Assembly (NCBI RefSeq): GCF_028640845.1
Contig: NC_080546.1
Location: 29,223,020-29,287,019 of the forward strand
Origin: Ahaetulla prasina
Lineage: Eukaryota; Chordata; Lepidosauria; Squamata; Colubridae
DNA: 64,000 nucleotides
Direction: 5' to 3'
In this document: positions 12,025-23,500 of the stretch, piece after piece
Numbering within the stretch: the stretch's first letter is position 1
Layout of the letters: each line of letters starts with the position of its first letter
Position numbers and translations under genes: made by a program
The notes under the pieces: generated by a model
The model's database searches: none
Seen by the model: only the letters and a program-made list of their open reading frames with translations
Told to the model about the DNA's origin: nothing

Positions 12025-12338
12025 GTTCCCCTCGCACATACATGCTAGTCGTTCCTGACTCTAGGGGGTGGTACTCATCTCCGTTTGAAGGCTGAAGAGC
12101 CAGCGCTGTGTGAAGATATGTCCGTGGTCATATGGCCGGCATGACTAAATGCCAAAGGTGGTCCCTATTTTTCTATTTGCATTTTTTACATGCTTTCAAA
12201 CTGCTAGGTTGGCAGAAGCTGGGACAAGTAATGGGAGCTCACCCCATTACACGGCACTAGGGATTCGAACCGTTGAACTGCCGACCTTTCAATCGACAAG
12301 CTCAGCGTCTTACCTGCTGAGCCACCGGGTCTCTTTTT
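12025..12338 (-). mobile_element. tRNA-derived SINE with 13-bp target duplication
   Basis: On the minus strand it starts with a tRNA-like head containing CCCGGTGGCTCAGCAGGTAA (A-box region) and GGTTCGAATCC (B box). Exact AATTTTCAAATAG copies flank it at 12012-12024 and 12339-12351. It is a SINE promoter and not a working tRNA gene, because the cloverleaf is not conserved. Confidence 0.85.
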
Positions 12339-12949
12339 AATTTTCAAATAGTTATATATATTATCTGATTTAAAGTATAATCTTTGTATAATAGCAATAT
12401 TAATCAGTGTGGATAGGCATCAAAGGTCTCTGTTTAGGGGAATGAGTTTAACCCTCTTCACACATAGGTTGAAATGTTCCCATTTAATACCTGTTACTAT
12501 GGAAACAGATTGCTAGTTTATTAAATCTTGATGCTTGAATTGCCAGCGTCCTGGAGAGCAAGATGCCCATTACTTTTCTACATTTGGGAAGCTGGCATGC
12601 TCTAAAGTGTATCTCTATCCTCCAGCATCATTTTTTTATTTCCAATAGGTTTTGAAAGCTTCCTTTATAAATCAAAATGATGTGCAACTGTAGACCAGTT
12701 ACTCAGGAAAGATAAAATGAAGTAAATATGGAGCTGGAAGAAATGCTTGGATACAATCTGGACAGTGTTTGCATCAGATAGCTACTTTGTGGATGGGCAA
12801 GTTCCATTCTGTGAGATTACCTGCTCAAATTTCCAACTCAAAAGCTGAAGAACCATCTGACGTTACTTGCTTCTTAATATAGCAGTTTATACCTTTATAG
12901 TATGTTCTAATTGGGAAGGCCAGGGGAAAATATTTCAGCTTGGTGTAGG

Positions 12950-13316
12950 TCAGTGACCTTTTCTGGACCGAGTATCCAAAGTGTGTGCGTGTGAATGCAT
13001 GCGCATGCCTGAACCCCCAAAATGAAATGCATGCCCGGCTCCCACGCATGCGCCCCACCCTTGCACATGCACACACGCCCCCCCTGCACATGTGCCCTGT
13101 CCCACCTACGCATGCGTGGCAGAGACCTGATGCCTCGCGCATGCGCCGTGCTCCACCCTTCATGCATCATGGCAGAGACCTGATGACCAGCTGGCTGGTG
13201 GGAGGTGCATGCGCTTGCACGGCGGAGCTGAACTGGGGCGGCGGCTCACATGCCCACAGAGAGGGTGCTGCATACTACCTGTAGCACATGTGCCATAGGT
13301 TCGCCATCATGGGTGT
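12950..13316. mobile_element. hAT-like MITE
   Basis: GGTCAGTGACC lies near the left end and TAGGTTCGCCATCATG near the right. A GGTGTAG word flanks both sides and is probably the target duplication. The interior is rich in GCATGC and GCACATGC words, unlike the flanks. Confidence 0.6.
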
Positions 13317-13407
13317 AGATTCTCCTATTGCTATAATTTGGGGAGAAATATTGAACCTCAAAGGCATCTTTTTAACTGAACATATAACTGGTCTCTCTGA
13401 AGAACTA

Positions 13408-13797
13408 CAGGGTAGGTCCTCAATTTGCAACCACAGTTCAGCCCCAAATTTTCATTGCTAAGCAAGACAGTTGTAAAGTAAGTGTGGCCCCATTTTATGA
13501 CCTTGCCACAGTTGTAGAATGAATCATTGCAATCATTAAGTTAATAACATGGTTGTTAAGTCAGTCTGGTTTCCCCACTGATTTTGCTTATCGGAAGATC
13601 GCAAAAAGTGATCTCAGGATCCTGGGACACTGCAACCTTCATAAATATATGTCAGTTGCCAACCATCTGAATTTTGATCATCACTTTTGGATTCTGTAAC
13701 AATCTTATGTGTAAAAAATGACCATAAATCACTTTTTTCAGTGCTTTTGTAACTTCAAATAGTCACTAAAGAATGGTTGTAAGTCGAGGAGTACCTG
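13408..13797. mobile_element. CAGGTAGTCC-family MITE, copy 2
   Basis: TA-flanked, from CAGGGTAGGTCCTCAATTT to GTCGAGGAGTACCTG. It shares internal words with the copy at 10370. Confidence 0.8.
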
Positions 13798-13839
13798 TAA
13801 TTGTTTTTTCCAATGTAACTTTCCCAGTATTTATTTATT

Positions 13840-15330
13840 TAATGTTAGGGTTTATATGACTGCCTACCTGACATAACCCTAAAAATATGGCTAAAAATAA
13901 AAGTACCCTTCTTTCTCCTCTCCTCCCCTGTATGAGACCAAATGTCATCCCAGTTCAACCCTTATTTTAGCCCAATATGTGGAGGAATAACCATGTCTTC
14001 ACAGCTTTCTGGGAGACTGAATATGTAAGGATCCCTCAAATACCAAGAGGGAGGTTTCTTCTTAACGAGAAGGCATGCTTCCAAGATCCCATCAGATAAC
14101 TGTCGCTGGCACATAAGATGCATTTTTTTAAAGACTTCTCCGCCACCTATTCTTCCAGCAGGAACTCCGAGTCTAAGAAGATCCCCAAATTGCATGCCAG
14201 ATCTGTCTGGGGGAAATCATTTCTCTTGCTCCAACATCACTGGAAGCTTCCATGGCTGAATATGAATTTAAATTGGAGATTCCGCCAGATCAACTTCAAC
14301 ATCCCAACTGTTATTTCACTCTGATTTTTAAGGACTCCTTTTAAACAGCAAAATTGCTGAGTAGGCATTTTGTCTGTACTTCAGTTTGAGTGACATGGCT
14401 GCTTTGGTGCCAATTCTCGAATCCCACACAGCCATTTTAATGGCATTTAATACCCTGGAATTGGAGGAGTAGCATGCTGCTAGATGGCATTCTCTGCCAC
14501 TTTTTCTCTCCCAACCTCTTCAGCCACCCATGCTGAAAAACGCTAGCGGACTAAAAAGAGGAAACAGCTCTTCTGTCAGTTTTCCCATCCTGAGGAGTGA
14601 TCACCACATCATAGTTCTGAGAACCATGGCCCAGCTTCTCTCCTCCAACCCCAAGTGGCAGGATTTATTTATTTAGAAGATTTGTATGACCAACTCATTG
14701 TCAGGGACTTATTGGCTGACAACCAATAAAAAACCCAATATAAAAGACTAAAAAAACAAACAATAATCCCCATCCCCTAGAAGCAACACACAACAAGCCA
14801 CTTGATGGGCTCTATCCACTCTATCCATTCTCCAGGCCCATTGGCACAACCAAGTCTTCAGGGCCTTTTCAAAAAGCATTATTCTAATCTCTGCGGAGAT
14901 GATGTTCCAAAGGAAGGGAGTCATTGTAGAGAAGGCCCTTCTTTTTGGTCCCTCCAGATGTACCTCCTTAAGGTACATCTATATGAGAGCAGCAACATTC
15001 CCTGCCTCTCTGCTTTAATGGGTCGGGGTAGATGTAACTGGGAAGAGACAATCTTTCAGATAACTGGTCCCAAGCCATGAAGGACTTTAAAGGTGACAAC
15101 CAGGACTTTGAATTGCAGCCAAAAGCAAATTGTTACCCAATGCCGCTCCCATAGGAGAGGTGATATATGTGCACACCTGGGTCTGCACAAAACTCTGCAG
15201 GCCACTGCATTTTGAACGAATTGGAGCTTCCAAATGCTTTTTAAGGGCAGCCCCATGTACAGCGCATTGCAATAGTCAATAGACTCGAGGTGATAAGGCC
15301 TGAGCAGGTATTGTTAATCCAGGAAAGTTG
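13840..15330. repeat. Unclassified interspersed repeat region
   Basis: The segment from about 14640 starts with TTTATTTATTTAGAAG and runs through phrases such as GATAACTGGTCCCAAGCCAT and GGCAGCCCCATGTACAGCGC. I recognise these as a common non-coding squamate interspersed repeat but cannot place it in a superfamily. The part before 14640 is probably a fragment of the same or another old repeat. Open frames here are not genes. Confidence 0.45.
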
Positions 15331-16420
15331 TGCAAAGGCCCTCCTGCCCATGACTGCCACCTACTCAAGCAGCAGTCATGAGTCCAGGAGAACCCACATA
15401 TTACGCACTGGGTTTGTTTGAGGTGCCACCCCACCCAAAACCAAAGGATAAATGACGAAGTGTGTCTTTCCATTGCTATTTTTCTTGACACTGGAATGAC
15501 AGTCCCAACCCTCACAATCACACAAATGAAGCCACAGGAGAGCTTGAATCCTAACCCTGCCACGATAAAGATGCCCATGGTGGGCCTGCATTGCAGTGTC
15601 TGCTGACCCAACCAGTGTGAAACCATAGCATAGGCACTTTACAGCAGCACAGCTGTGGTTTTTTTCCCCCCACTGCTCTTGTGTGGGTGGGGGTCCATCC
15701 ATGTACGCAATACCCTGGCGGATTGCTACCAATCCCATGTCACACTGACACATACTTGCAGTGTTCCAGAGGACTACTGGACAAAGGTCAAGCATAGCCC
15801 TGCGGTATGGCCATGACAAAGAAAGGTAGAGAGCAGACAGTTGTAGCGTGAAAGTCCATGTTCATGCCTTCGCATGCTGAAGTGGGCTTCCTGGGTGCTG
15901 GGACAAGCAGGATGAGCGCTCAGTGGAAAAACAGCAACCCAGATTGGAAGACCTGGTAATGTAAAGCTAGTTTAGGGATCGATAACTAGCACTGCTAAAC
16001 TCCAGACATTTGTATTTTATTTCCTGTTGCAAGATTAGAATTATAATGGGCGTGCCATTATTATTTTTTTAATTTCCTGCCAGTTAATATGCCAACCTAC
16101 ACAGGCTGTTGCATGCTTCCTCTTAATATTGTGCAGCCCTGAATTCATAGCTGTTGGCAGCCGCCTGATCTGACTATTCACTATTGAGTCAGTCTCAAAG
16201 TCTGCCCTGGAGCAGCCGAATGGGGAGATGGCTAGAAATCCAAGCTCTTTTGCTGCTTTGAGGAGCTGAAAAGTTTCGTTAACTTCGGGTTGTGGCTCTC
16301 TGGTCAAGGCAATTCCTTCTTTCACGTGGTGTTTTTTTTTTTTCTCTTTCTTAGGGCCGAATCGAAAAAATCTTAACTTTTCGGGGTGACCGGGTTACTT
16401 TTTATTTTTTTTATTTAATT
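15331..16420. other. Intergenic DNA upstream of MCUB
   Basis: Moderate GC sequence with no recognised gene. Open frames of up to 147 codons on the minus strand (15376-15819) show no family motif and look like chance or old-repeat frames. A short repeat tail (AATTTGTCGAACATGTACGG) sits at about 16418-16470. Confidence 0.45.
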
Positions 16421-16539
16421 TGTCGAACATGTACGGGATAACAGGTATAAGTATAAAGATGGGCACGAACACATCAAATGAGTACACATAAATACTTCTA
16501 AGGACCGCATCGGGCAGACGTCTCTCGCTTCACGTTTTG

Positions 16540-17560
16540 CGATTTTTCAACAAACCCCGTTTAAACAAGCTTTTCCCGCAAGACAAAAGGCTGCCTTCGG
16601 AACAAGGCGGGAGGAGCAAAGAAGAACTTCGAACCTCCGCTTCGAACGAGACGCTCCCCCTTTCTAACCCCCCCCCCACCTTTCCCTCAGACCCACCCCG
16701 CGCGCGCCTTTCGAAGGGCGGGAGAAGGGGAGTACGGAGTTGAACGCGAGGAAGCCACGCCCTTTCCTTTAAAAGCCCGCCCCTTGTCTTTGGCGGCGGC
16801 AGTGGCGTTCCGGAGAGAGGCGAGCTCGCGACGGAGTCTCGCGCCCGAGCGAGCATCGCCTCCCTCAGCGGGCGCGCGCGGGCGTCGCGCTCTCCCCGAT
16901 GCTTCTTCCCTCCTAGCTTAGGCGAAGGGGACGCCACTGGAGGAAGAGCGAGACGTCGGGAAGGGAGAAAGAGATGCTCTCTGCGGCTCACCGGTTGCTC
17001 CGAAGCTGCCGAGGGAGATGGCGAGCCCCGTCTCGGATTCCGATGCTTCCTGGCCCTCCTTTGGCCGAGGGAGGGCGAAGTCCGGGCGGCTGCCTTCCCC
17101 TCCGAAGGGTCCGGTTGCAGGTGAGGCTAAGAAACTCGCCCTCTCGAGAGCGGCGGCGGACTTCGTTGCTCTCCTTCCCTTTCGGGTTTCAAGGCCTTAA
17201 GGAAAGAGTTTTTGATTGCACCCTTCCCGCCGGGCAAGGGAGGGAAGCTGGCAAGGCGGCGTTAACTTCTCTGGCGTTGCTTCAGGAAAGCCTGGAACTT
17301 AAGCCGCCCTTCGGGAGACGCTGGGCGAGAGGAGGCGAAAGTTGGACTTGGCTTGGGGAGGGACGATGTGAGGTAAATGAGCCTCCTTTCGCTTTCTCCG
17401 CCCCGGTCCAGTCCCCGTCCTTCTTTTTTTTCCCCCCCTCAAGATTTGGCGAAGACAATCGCCGTTTCTCCCTGGAGGAGAAGCCCGGGTCCTCGTGGCG
17501 CGGAGGAAAGAGGAGGAAACAGCCCCCCTTGGCGGGTTCTTCTCTCTTCTCGCAAACATT
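16540..17560 (+). promoter_or_regulatory. MCUB: CpG island promoter of MCUB
   Basis: This is the only long stretch rich in both GC and CpG in an otherwise CpG-poor window. It surrounds the first MCUB exon. Upstream of the ATG it has a TTTAAAAG box near 16769 that abuts a GC box (GGGGCGGGCT read on the minus strand, about 16775-16784), and an SP/KLF-type CCACGCCC near 16755. The run of CGCGCG words at 16860-16895 is 5' UTR or core promoter. The transcription start was not determined. The layout fits a constitutive promoter reading rightward. Confidence 0.85.
16974..17120 (+). CDS. MCUB: MCUB exon 1: mitochondrial targeting peptide
   Basis: The ATG at 16974 has G at -3. It is followed by 49 whole codons and a GTGAGG donor at 17121, so the exon ends in phase 0. 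The peptide starts [20 protein letters not shown], rich in Arg, Leu and Ala, with no acidic residue in the first 30 or so. That is a typical mitochondrial presequence and resembles the Arg/Trp/Pro-rich start of human MCUB. The open frame runs on past 17120, but the donor fits a family whose first exon is short. Because presequences diverge fast, the call rests mainly on position in the CpG island, strand, phase and composition. Confidence 0.75.
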
Positions 17561-20500
17561 TTGGATTCTTTCGCTGATGGAATAACTTGGATGTTCAGGA
17601 AAAATAGCATCCTTGTTAAAAGTTTTCCGTTTAAAGAAAAGAAAAGTTAATCTGCTGGCATTCAAACAGAGTGGGCGTCTTGAGTACAATTTCCACAGAA
17701 TCGGATCAGAAAACATCCTGTTAAAGAGTCTTCAGTCATGGCCTCGCTAGTGGTTTGTAATCAGAATAATTCAAACCGTCTTGTGTTGGGTTGGCTAAGG
17801 GGAAATAAGGACAGCCTCAATGGTGTCCAAGCTATAGCTAAGTTGCCACAGATCATGAAAATAATGAAGGAATGAGCTTTATTCCAGTGCTCTGAATTGC
17901 AATATAGGCAGGCATTTTTTTTAATCTAGGCTGTCGTTGGTAAATTCAGAAAAATAGATTAATTCAATAAACCAGGGTTTGTTACTTGGAGGTTGGTGTG
18001 TTGTACAGAGCTAAACCATAGATGATTTTGTTCATTGCTAATTAAAAATGGATGTGTGCCAACCCATATTGTTTTCTTTGGTGCTTAGAAACTGTTGTAG
18101 TTTCAGAATGTAGGCATTCATAGTTCAGTAATCTCTGCTTTCTGTTAAAAGCTAAAATAATACATAGTTTTAGGCCAACTTCTATTAATATACTTACAGT
18201 TGGGAGAAAGTTCAATAGTATACTCCTTTTGCAGCAGACTGAATAATGAAGAAATGTAGAATGTATTTCATTTGACTAACATTTTAATCTGTAGCTCTGC
18301 CTATTTTTGAATGCTCTCCTCATTAATTAGGCTCCAGAACATTTAGAAATTCTATGACAGTTACTTGAAGGGACTAATCACTTCAACTGAAGAACATTGT
18401 GATCAAAGGAAAAAAGGAAATTTAGAAAAAGATGCTGCAGTATTAACGGTACTAATGAACCAGCATCCAAATTAATACAACTTTCTATCATAATGTTACG
18501 TGCTTTTGAAACCCAATGATTCCAAACTGATCAACAGAAGTTCCTCTATCAACAATTTTATACATACATTTTGCTAAACCTTCATACAGTTTAATAGGAA
18601 TTTCTCTGTTTGTGAGTTTCTGGGCATTTTAGGAACAAATGTATTTGGCAGAGGTTATTGCATTGTTTGGGGAAAATAGGATTGAAAGTAACCAGCATCA
18701 AAACCTTTTTGGCTCAAAATATCGACCCACTATATCTACCACTTTTGAAATAAAAATAATTGTTCATGAAAACAAATCCTCTAAATAAGATCTTATATGT
18801 GAAGTTCCTAGTGAGTCCCCTTGCTATTATAGAAGGCTTTTAGTTAATATAAAAAGGTTAATCTTGTTAACATTAATCCAAAATTTTATATATCCAGCAT
18901 TTCTGGGATACATCATTATGTAACTAAGTAGAACCTGTCATAACAGTTTATTATCTGTGTAAGTTTCTATTTGTTTTTCTCTTCATATTGAGTAGTTCAG
19001 CAGTCAAGGGTAGAATTGGAGGGGCAAGCCTTACGATGGTCATATTCGCTTACAGTTTTATTACTGGGATGAACATCTTGCAGTCCCAAGACTCCAGACC
19101 TCCTTTTTTGTAACCCTTTAAATCTTCTTTGTCTATGACTGCTGAAAATAGAATTTCCTCCCAGTTTGAGATGGGAAATGTTTGTTTTGAATATCAGAAC
19201 TAAATGTATATAGAGATTCTCAGTCATCCAGGTCATAGTGTCCCACAGGTGCTTTTTCAAGAGGCAACTGGACTTTCTGATATTTCATTGAAGACATTTC
19301 GCTTCTCATCCAAGAATCTCTAGAGAGTTGAAGAAGCTTCTTGGATGAGAAGCGAAACATCTTCAAAGAAAAACCAGTTGTCTCTTGAAAAAACACATTT
19401 GGGACAACTAAATGATAGTCAAAGCAGTTTTGCACATAAGTCAGATCTTCCGGTTATCATTGTCTTTTATATCAGCAGTCCCCAACCTTTCTGGCTTTCT
19501 GGACTGCCAGGTGGGTAGAGGGGATGGTTCCGCATGAGCACAGCTCCATTTATGTGAACAGCAGGCACACACACCTGCCACTCACATGAATAGAGCTTTG
19601 GGCTCACCCCCTGCACATTTAGGTGGAGCTGCATACACGCTCGCCTGCAACTTCCATGGCCTGCTTCCAAACAGGCCATGGTCCAGTACTGGGCTGCAGT
19701 CCAGGGGTTGGAGACCCCTGTTTTAAATAGTATTTGGGAAGGGAAGTTATTTGTTAACTCAAATGACATGCGTACATGATAGTCTACAGCAGATAATTCA
19801 GAGAATTAATTTGAGCTCATTCCTGAGTTAATGCTTATAGGTCAGTGATCAACAATATAGCACTATCGACAGATCTCCAAAATTACTTGTATATTCTTAT
19901 GTGAGCTCATGTAAGATTTGATGGAAATATTAGATGTAGACTGACTTTTAGCTACAGACCTTCCCAGCAAACAGCAAATTTTGAAGCTCCAGGTAAAGAT
20001 GATTCATTTTAGGATGAGTAACCACAGTTTGCATGTTGGAGGTTCCTAAAGGAATGCTGAGAAACTGTATTTTAAAGAACATTTGAGGGAGGGGTGCAGA
20101 ATAGCCCTTCTCTGCTTGAGGCTGTAGAGACCTAGCACCAATCAAAACACTTTTTGTGAAGCAATTGATCAACACTGACAGGGTCAGCCACTAGTATATG
20201 AAAACAAGAGCAAACTCCACTTCCTTCTAGTACTGATGATGTTACCTAGTTTGGTAATGAAATATCTGCAAGAAAACCATTAAGCTCAGAGAGCCCCAAG
20301 GACCCCACAGTTCAACCCTGCGTTACAAATATTCTATCGATAAATACTTTTTGGTTGGAGGGACTCAGAGCCTGCCTTATATGAGATGGTTCCCAGTGGA
20401 TTTCATTCTAAATTTTGATATGATTTCTGTAAATAAGGAATGTAGAATTATAATGGATGAGTCTTTGATTCTTCATACATCAAAAAAATACAAAGCGAAT

Positions 20501-23500
20501 AAAAAGCAGATTTGAAAAAAGAAAAGGCTCAGGAAAGAAAAAGAGTGAAAGTGTAAGAAAGAAAGACAAGAAGGAAAACCAAAAAAGAATGACTTCCAAC
20601 TTTCTTTGGTACAGATATAAGTAAAAAATATATCAAACTTTTATTCTAGATTAACATTTGTCTACATTATTTCCATAATCCCGTATCTAATCAACTTTTA
20701 ATTTCAATTTCTCACAAAAAGTCCAGTAATGGTTCATATCACTTTAATCACTATTTGTTAAGGAAACCACAACTTATTTATTTAATTGCACCAAACTCTA
20801 AATAAAACAGGAATGGAAAATCCTAAACTCTAGTGTAGACCCATGCTTCTCAACTTTGGCAACTTTAATGTGCATAGACTTCAATTCCCAGAATTCCCAA
20901 GGCAGCATGAAGTTTACCCATCTTAAACTTGCCAGGACTGAAAAATGTTGATATACAGATATGGATTTTTTCATTCCTTTTACTGCTTCTTACTTACGAG
21001 CAATCATAATGCAAAATCCTTACTTCCATCCCATTCCAGAGCAACCACAATTCCCTCACTAACCTGCTTTCCAGCTCTGTTCTCCTGCACGCAGGGCAAC
21101 AAAAGAAGACCATGTGACTACCAGTTTTTTAAAAAGTACAATCAGACCTTCCAACTAATCAGGGAAAAAAAGATTTCACGAAGTTAGAAGACCTGACTGA
21201 ACATTGTTTTTACTGGTAGTCACATGGTCTTTTGTTGCCCTGCATGCCAGAGAACAGAGCTGGAAAGCAGGTTAGTGAGGGAATTGTGTTTGTTGCAGGA
21301 TTCTGCAAAAGGTCATCCAGGCCAAAAATGAGTTACATGGGGGCATGCACGGCACTCCCACACCCCATTTTCACTAGCAGAGGCACCGCGGGCCAGTCCT
21401 TTAATATTTCCAGGCCGGCCCTATGGGCCGGATCTAAACACCCTGCCAACCGGATCCAGCCCGCAGGCCTTGAGTTTGACACCCCTGCTCTATAAGAATC
21501 TGAACTACTGACAGCCAAAAGAAATTGGCAATAGAGAAGAGTAGAAGTCATTCAAGATGAGCAGGACTTTGATTGCTTGTGGGCGCGAAGAGACTCATGA
21601 CTGATGATGCATTTGACCCCTCCCTTGGGCTCCGTCTGGTCATCTCCTATAAAACCACTGAGACTGGGTTCTCTCTGGGTTCCGAGTAATGGCCCAATCA
21701 GTTCAGGACTCAGCCACAGAAGCTGTGGCTTTTCTCAAAGATCTGTTTTATTGGGTACGTCATTGGCACGTTTCAGCTAAAGTCGTTTTGAGAGTTGACA
21801 CTGGGATGACTATTGTCTTGTCAAATAGATCTTTTTAGAGTAGGTTAGGCTGCATCCATGTGTTTAATATTGGTTATTGTACTGATATAATATCTGCAAC
21901 ATGAGAAAAATTTGTGCTTATTTTTTATTGAAACATAAACTTGTCATTGTAAATTCTTAAATCACTAGCAAATATCCACAATAGCTTCAAAACCCTATAA
22001 AAACAAAGATACCATGTTGGTCTATGGAAAAACCTCTGAAATATTTCACAGAATGTCAGCAATATACTCTTCTAGTCTGATGCACAGTTAGCAATCTCTT
22101 TTTCAAATTTTGTTAGAATTGAGTATGTAGATTGAATTGGAAATAGTCCAGTTTTTTCATAAATGCTTATATAAACATGAATTTTCATGTTGCTTTTAAA
22201 ACTAAGTGTATTTACAATGCTGCATTTAAAAGAATACTACAGCTTCAAGCATTTTGGAACAAATAAGCATAAATCTGTAAAACTTAAATAATCAGATTTA
22301 TGAAGAACCAATTGAATTCCTTTCTTGGAATTATGGAAATGTATGTATGCTACTATTTGGGGAAATTCCTTTAATTTTTCTTTTCTACTCAGTAAGTCAC
22401 CATACATCACCTCTTCTGTTTATTAATTCTCTTGCTTCAGTTTGAAGAGAAATGCAGTTAAGCAGGTTTTAGTAATTTGGAAATACTCTGCCATGTTTAA
22501 ATAAGGATTAAATGAAAATGCTTCTAACAATACCAAACAATGTGTGTCGAATTTTTCTTTCAGAATTAAACTCAATTCCCAATTATCAAATAGCTGCAAA
22601 CCACATTCAACAGTTTTCATAACTGCTGCTCATTTTGGCTTCCGGGTAAGGGCTGATGACAGGTTATATGCCCTGTGAGTAGCTCTGCATGTGGGGACAC
22701 ACCTGCAATGGAATCATCGATGTGATGGAATATACACACCTGTAGCAGCAGAGGAAAGAATTTGTCCATCTTTTTGCTAGAAGGAAACTGGAATCAAGAG
22801 GCTGCATGATGGGAGGGAAAGGAAGAGGTTCAAAGTAACTATACAACACTTGCTATAATAAGATATAGATATATCTTTCAGGATATATCTAGTAGAACAG
22901 GGGTGTCAAACTCAAGGCCCGTGGGGTGCTTAAATCTGGCCGTGGGTCCGGCCTGGAAATAGCAACGCCCCGGCTCTTGGTGCCTCTGTTAGCGAAAATG
23001 GGGCACAGGGGTGCCATGGCGGCCCCTGCGCACCCCGTTTTTGGCCTCGGCGGCCTCCTGGAGCACTCTGCTGGCCAAAAGGGGACAGTGATTTAAAAAA
23101 AAACCTAGAAAACTTTTTTACAGAAGTGCCTTTGAAAATAGTCATAGTAAATAGACTAGCAGATCAGACCTTTGTGGGAATGCTGATTTTCTACTATTAA
23201 GAATAGTAAATAATTGCTGAAGTTTACAAAACAAGGAAAGGATATGAGCTAAATTGTGAGACTAAGTCGGACTAAAGAGTTATATATATAGAAAGGTAAA
23301 GAAAACAAACACAGAGAGAAACCTCCCTTTTACTTTTTCAAAATTAATTCACATACTTTCACCTCACAATGGTAATCACAAGAAAAGCTGCTAAATTAGG
23401 AGACGTGTGCAGTGGCTCATGTTGTAAGTTGTTCTAGTGAGTAATGTAATCTAGTAATGTCCAAGATAAGGACATTTCACCAGATTCTTTCAGAAAATGT

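Noticed and set aside
12230..12335. tRNA-like sequence with A and B boxes as a real tRNA gene
   Set aside because: It is the head of a SINE with a 13-bp target duplication and a non-tRNA body. The same holds for the heads at 28931, 35785 and 51640.
15376..15819. 147-codon minus-strand open frame upstream of MCUB
   Set aside because: No domain, signal or splice context was seen, and it overlaps other frames in repeat-like DNA.
16530..17716. Long open frames on both strands across the CpG island (up to 203 codons)
   Set aside because: High GC removes stop codons. Only the first 49 codons from 16974, ending at a GTGAGG donor, fit MCUB.
21600..21730. TATAAAACC plus GGGTTCTCTCTGGG as a solo LTR or promoter
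   Set aside because: No paired ends, target duplication or polyadenylation signal could be found around it.
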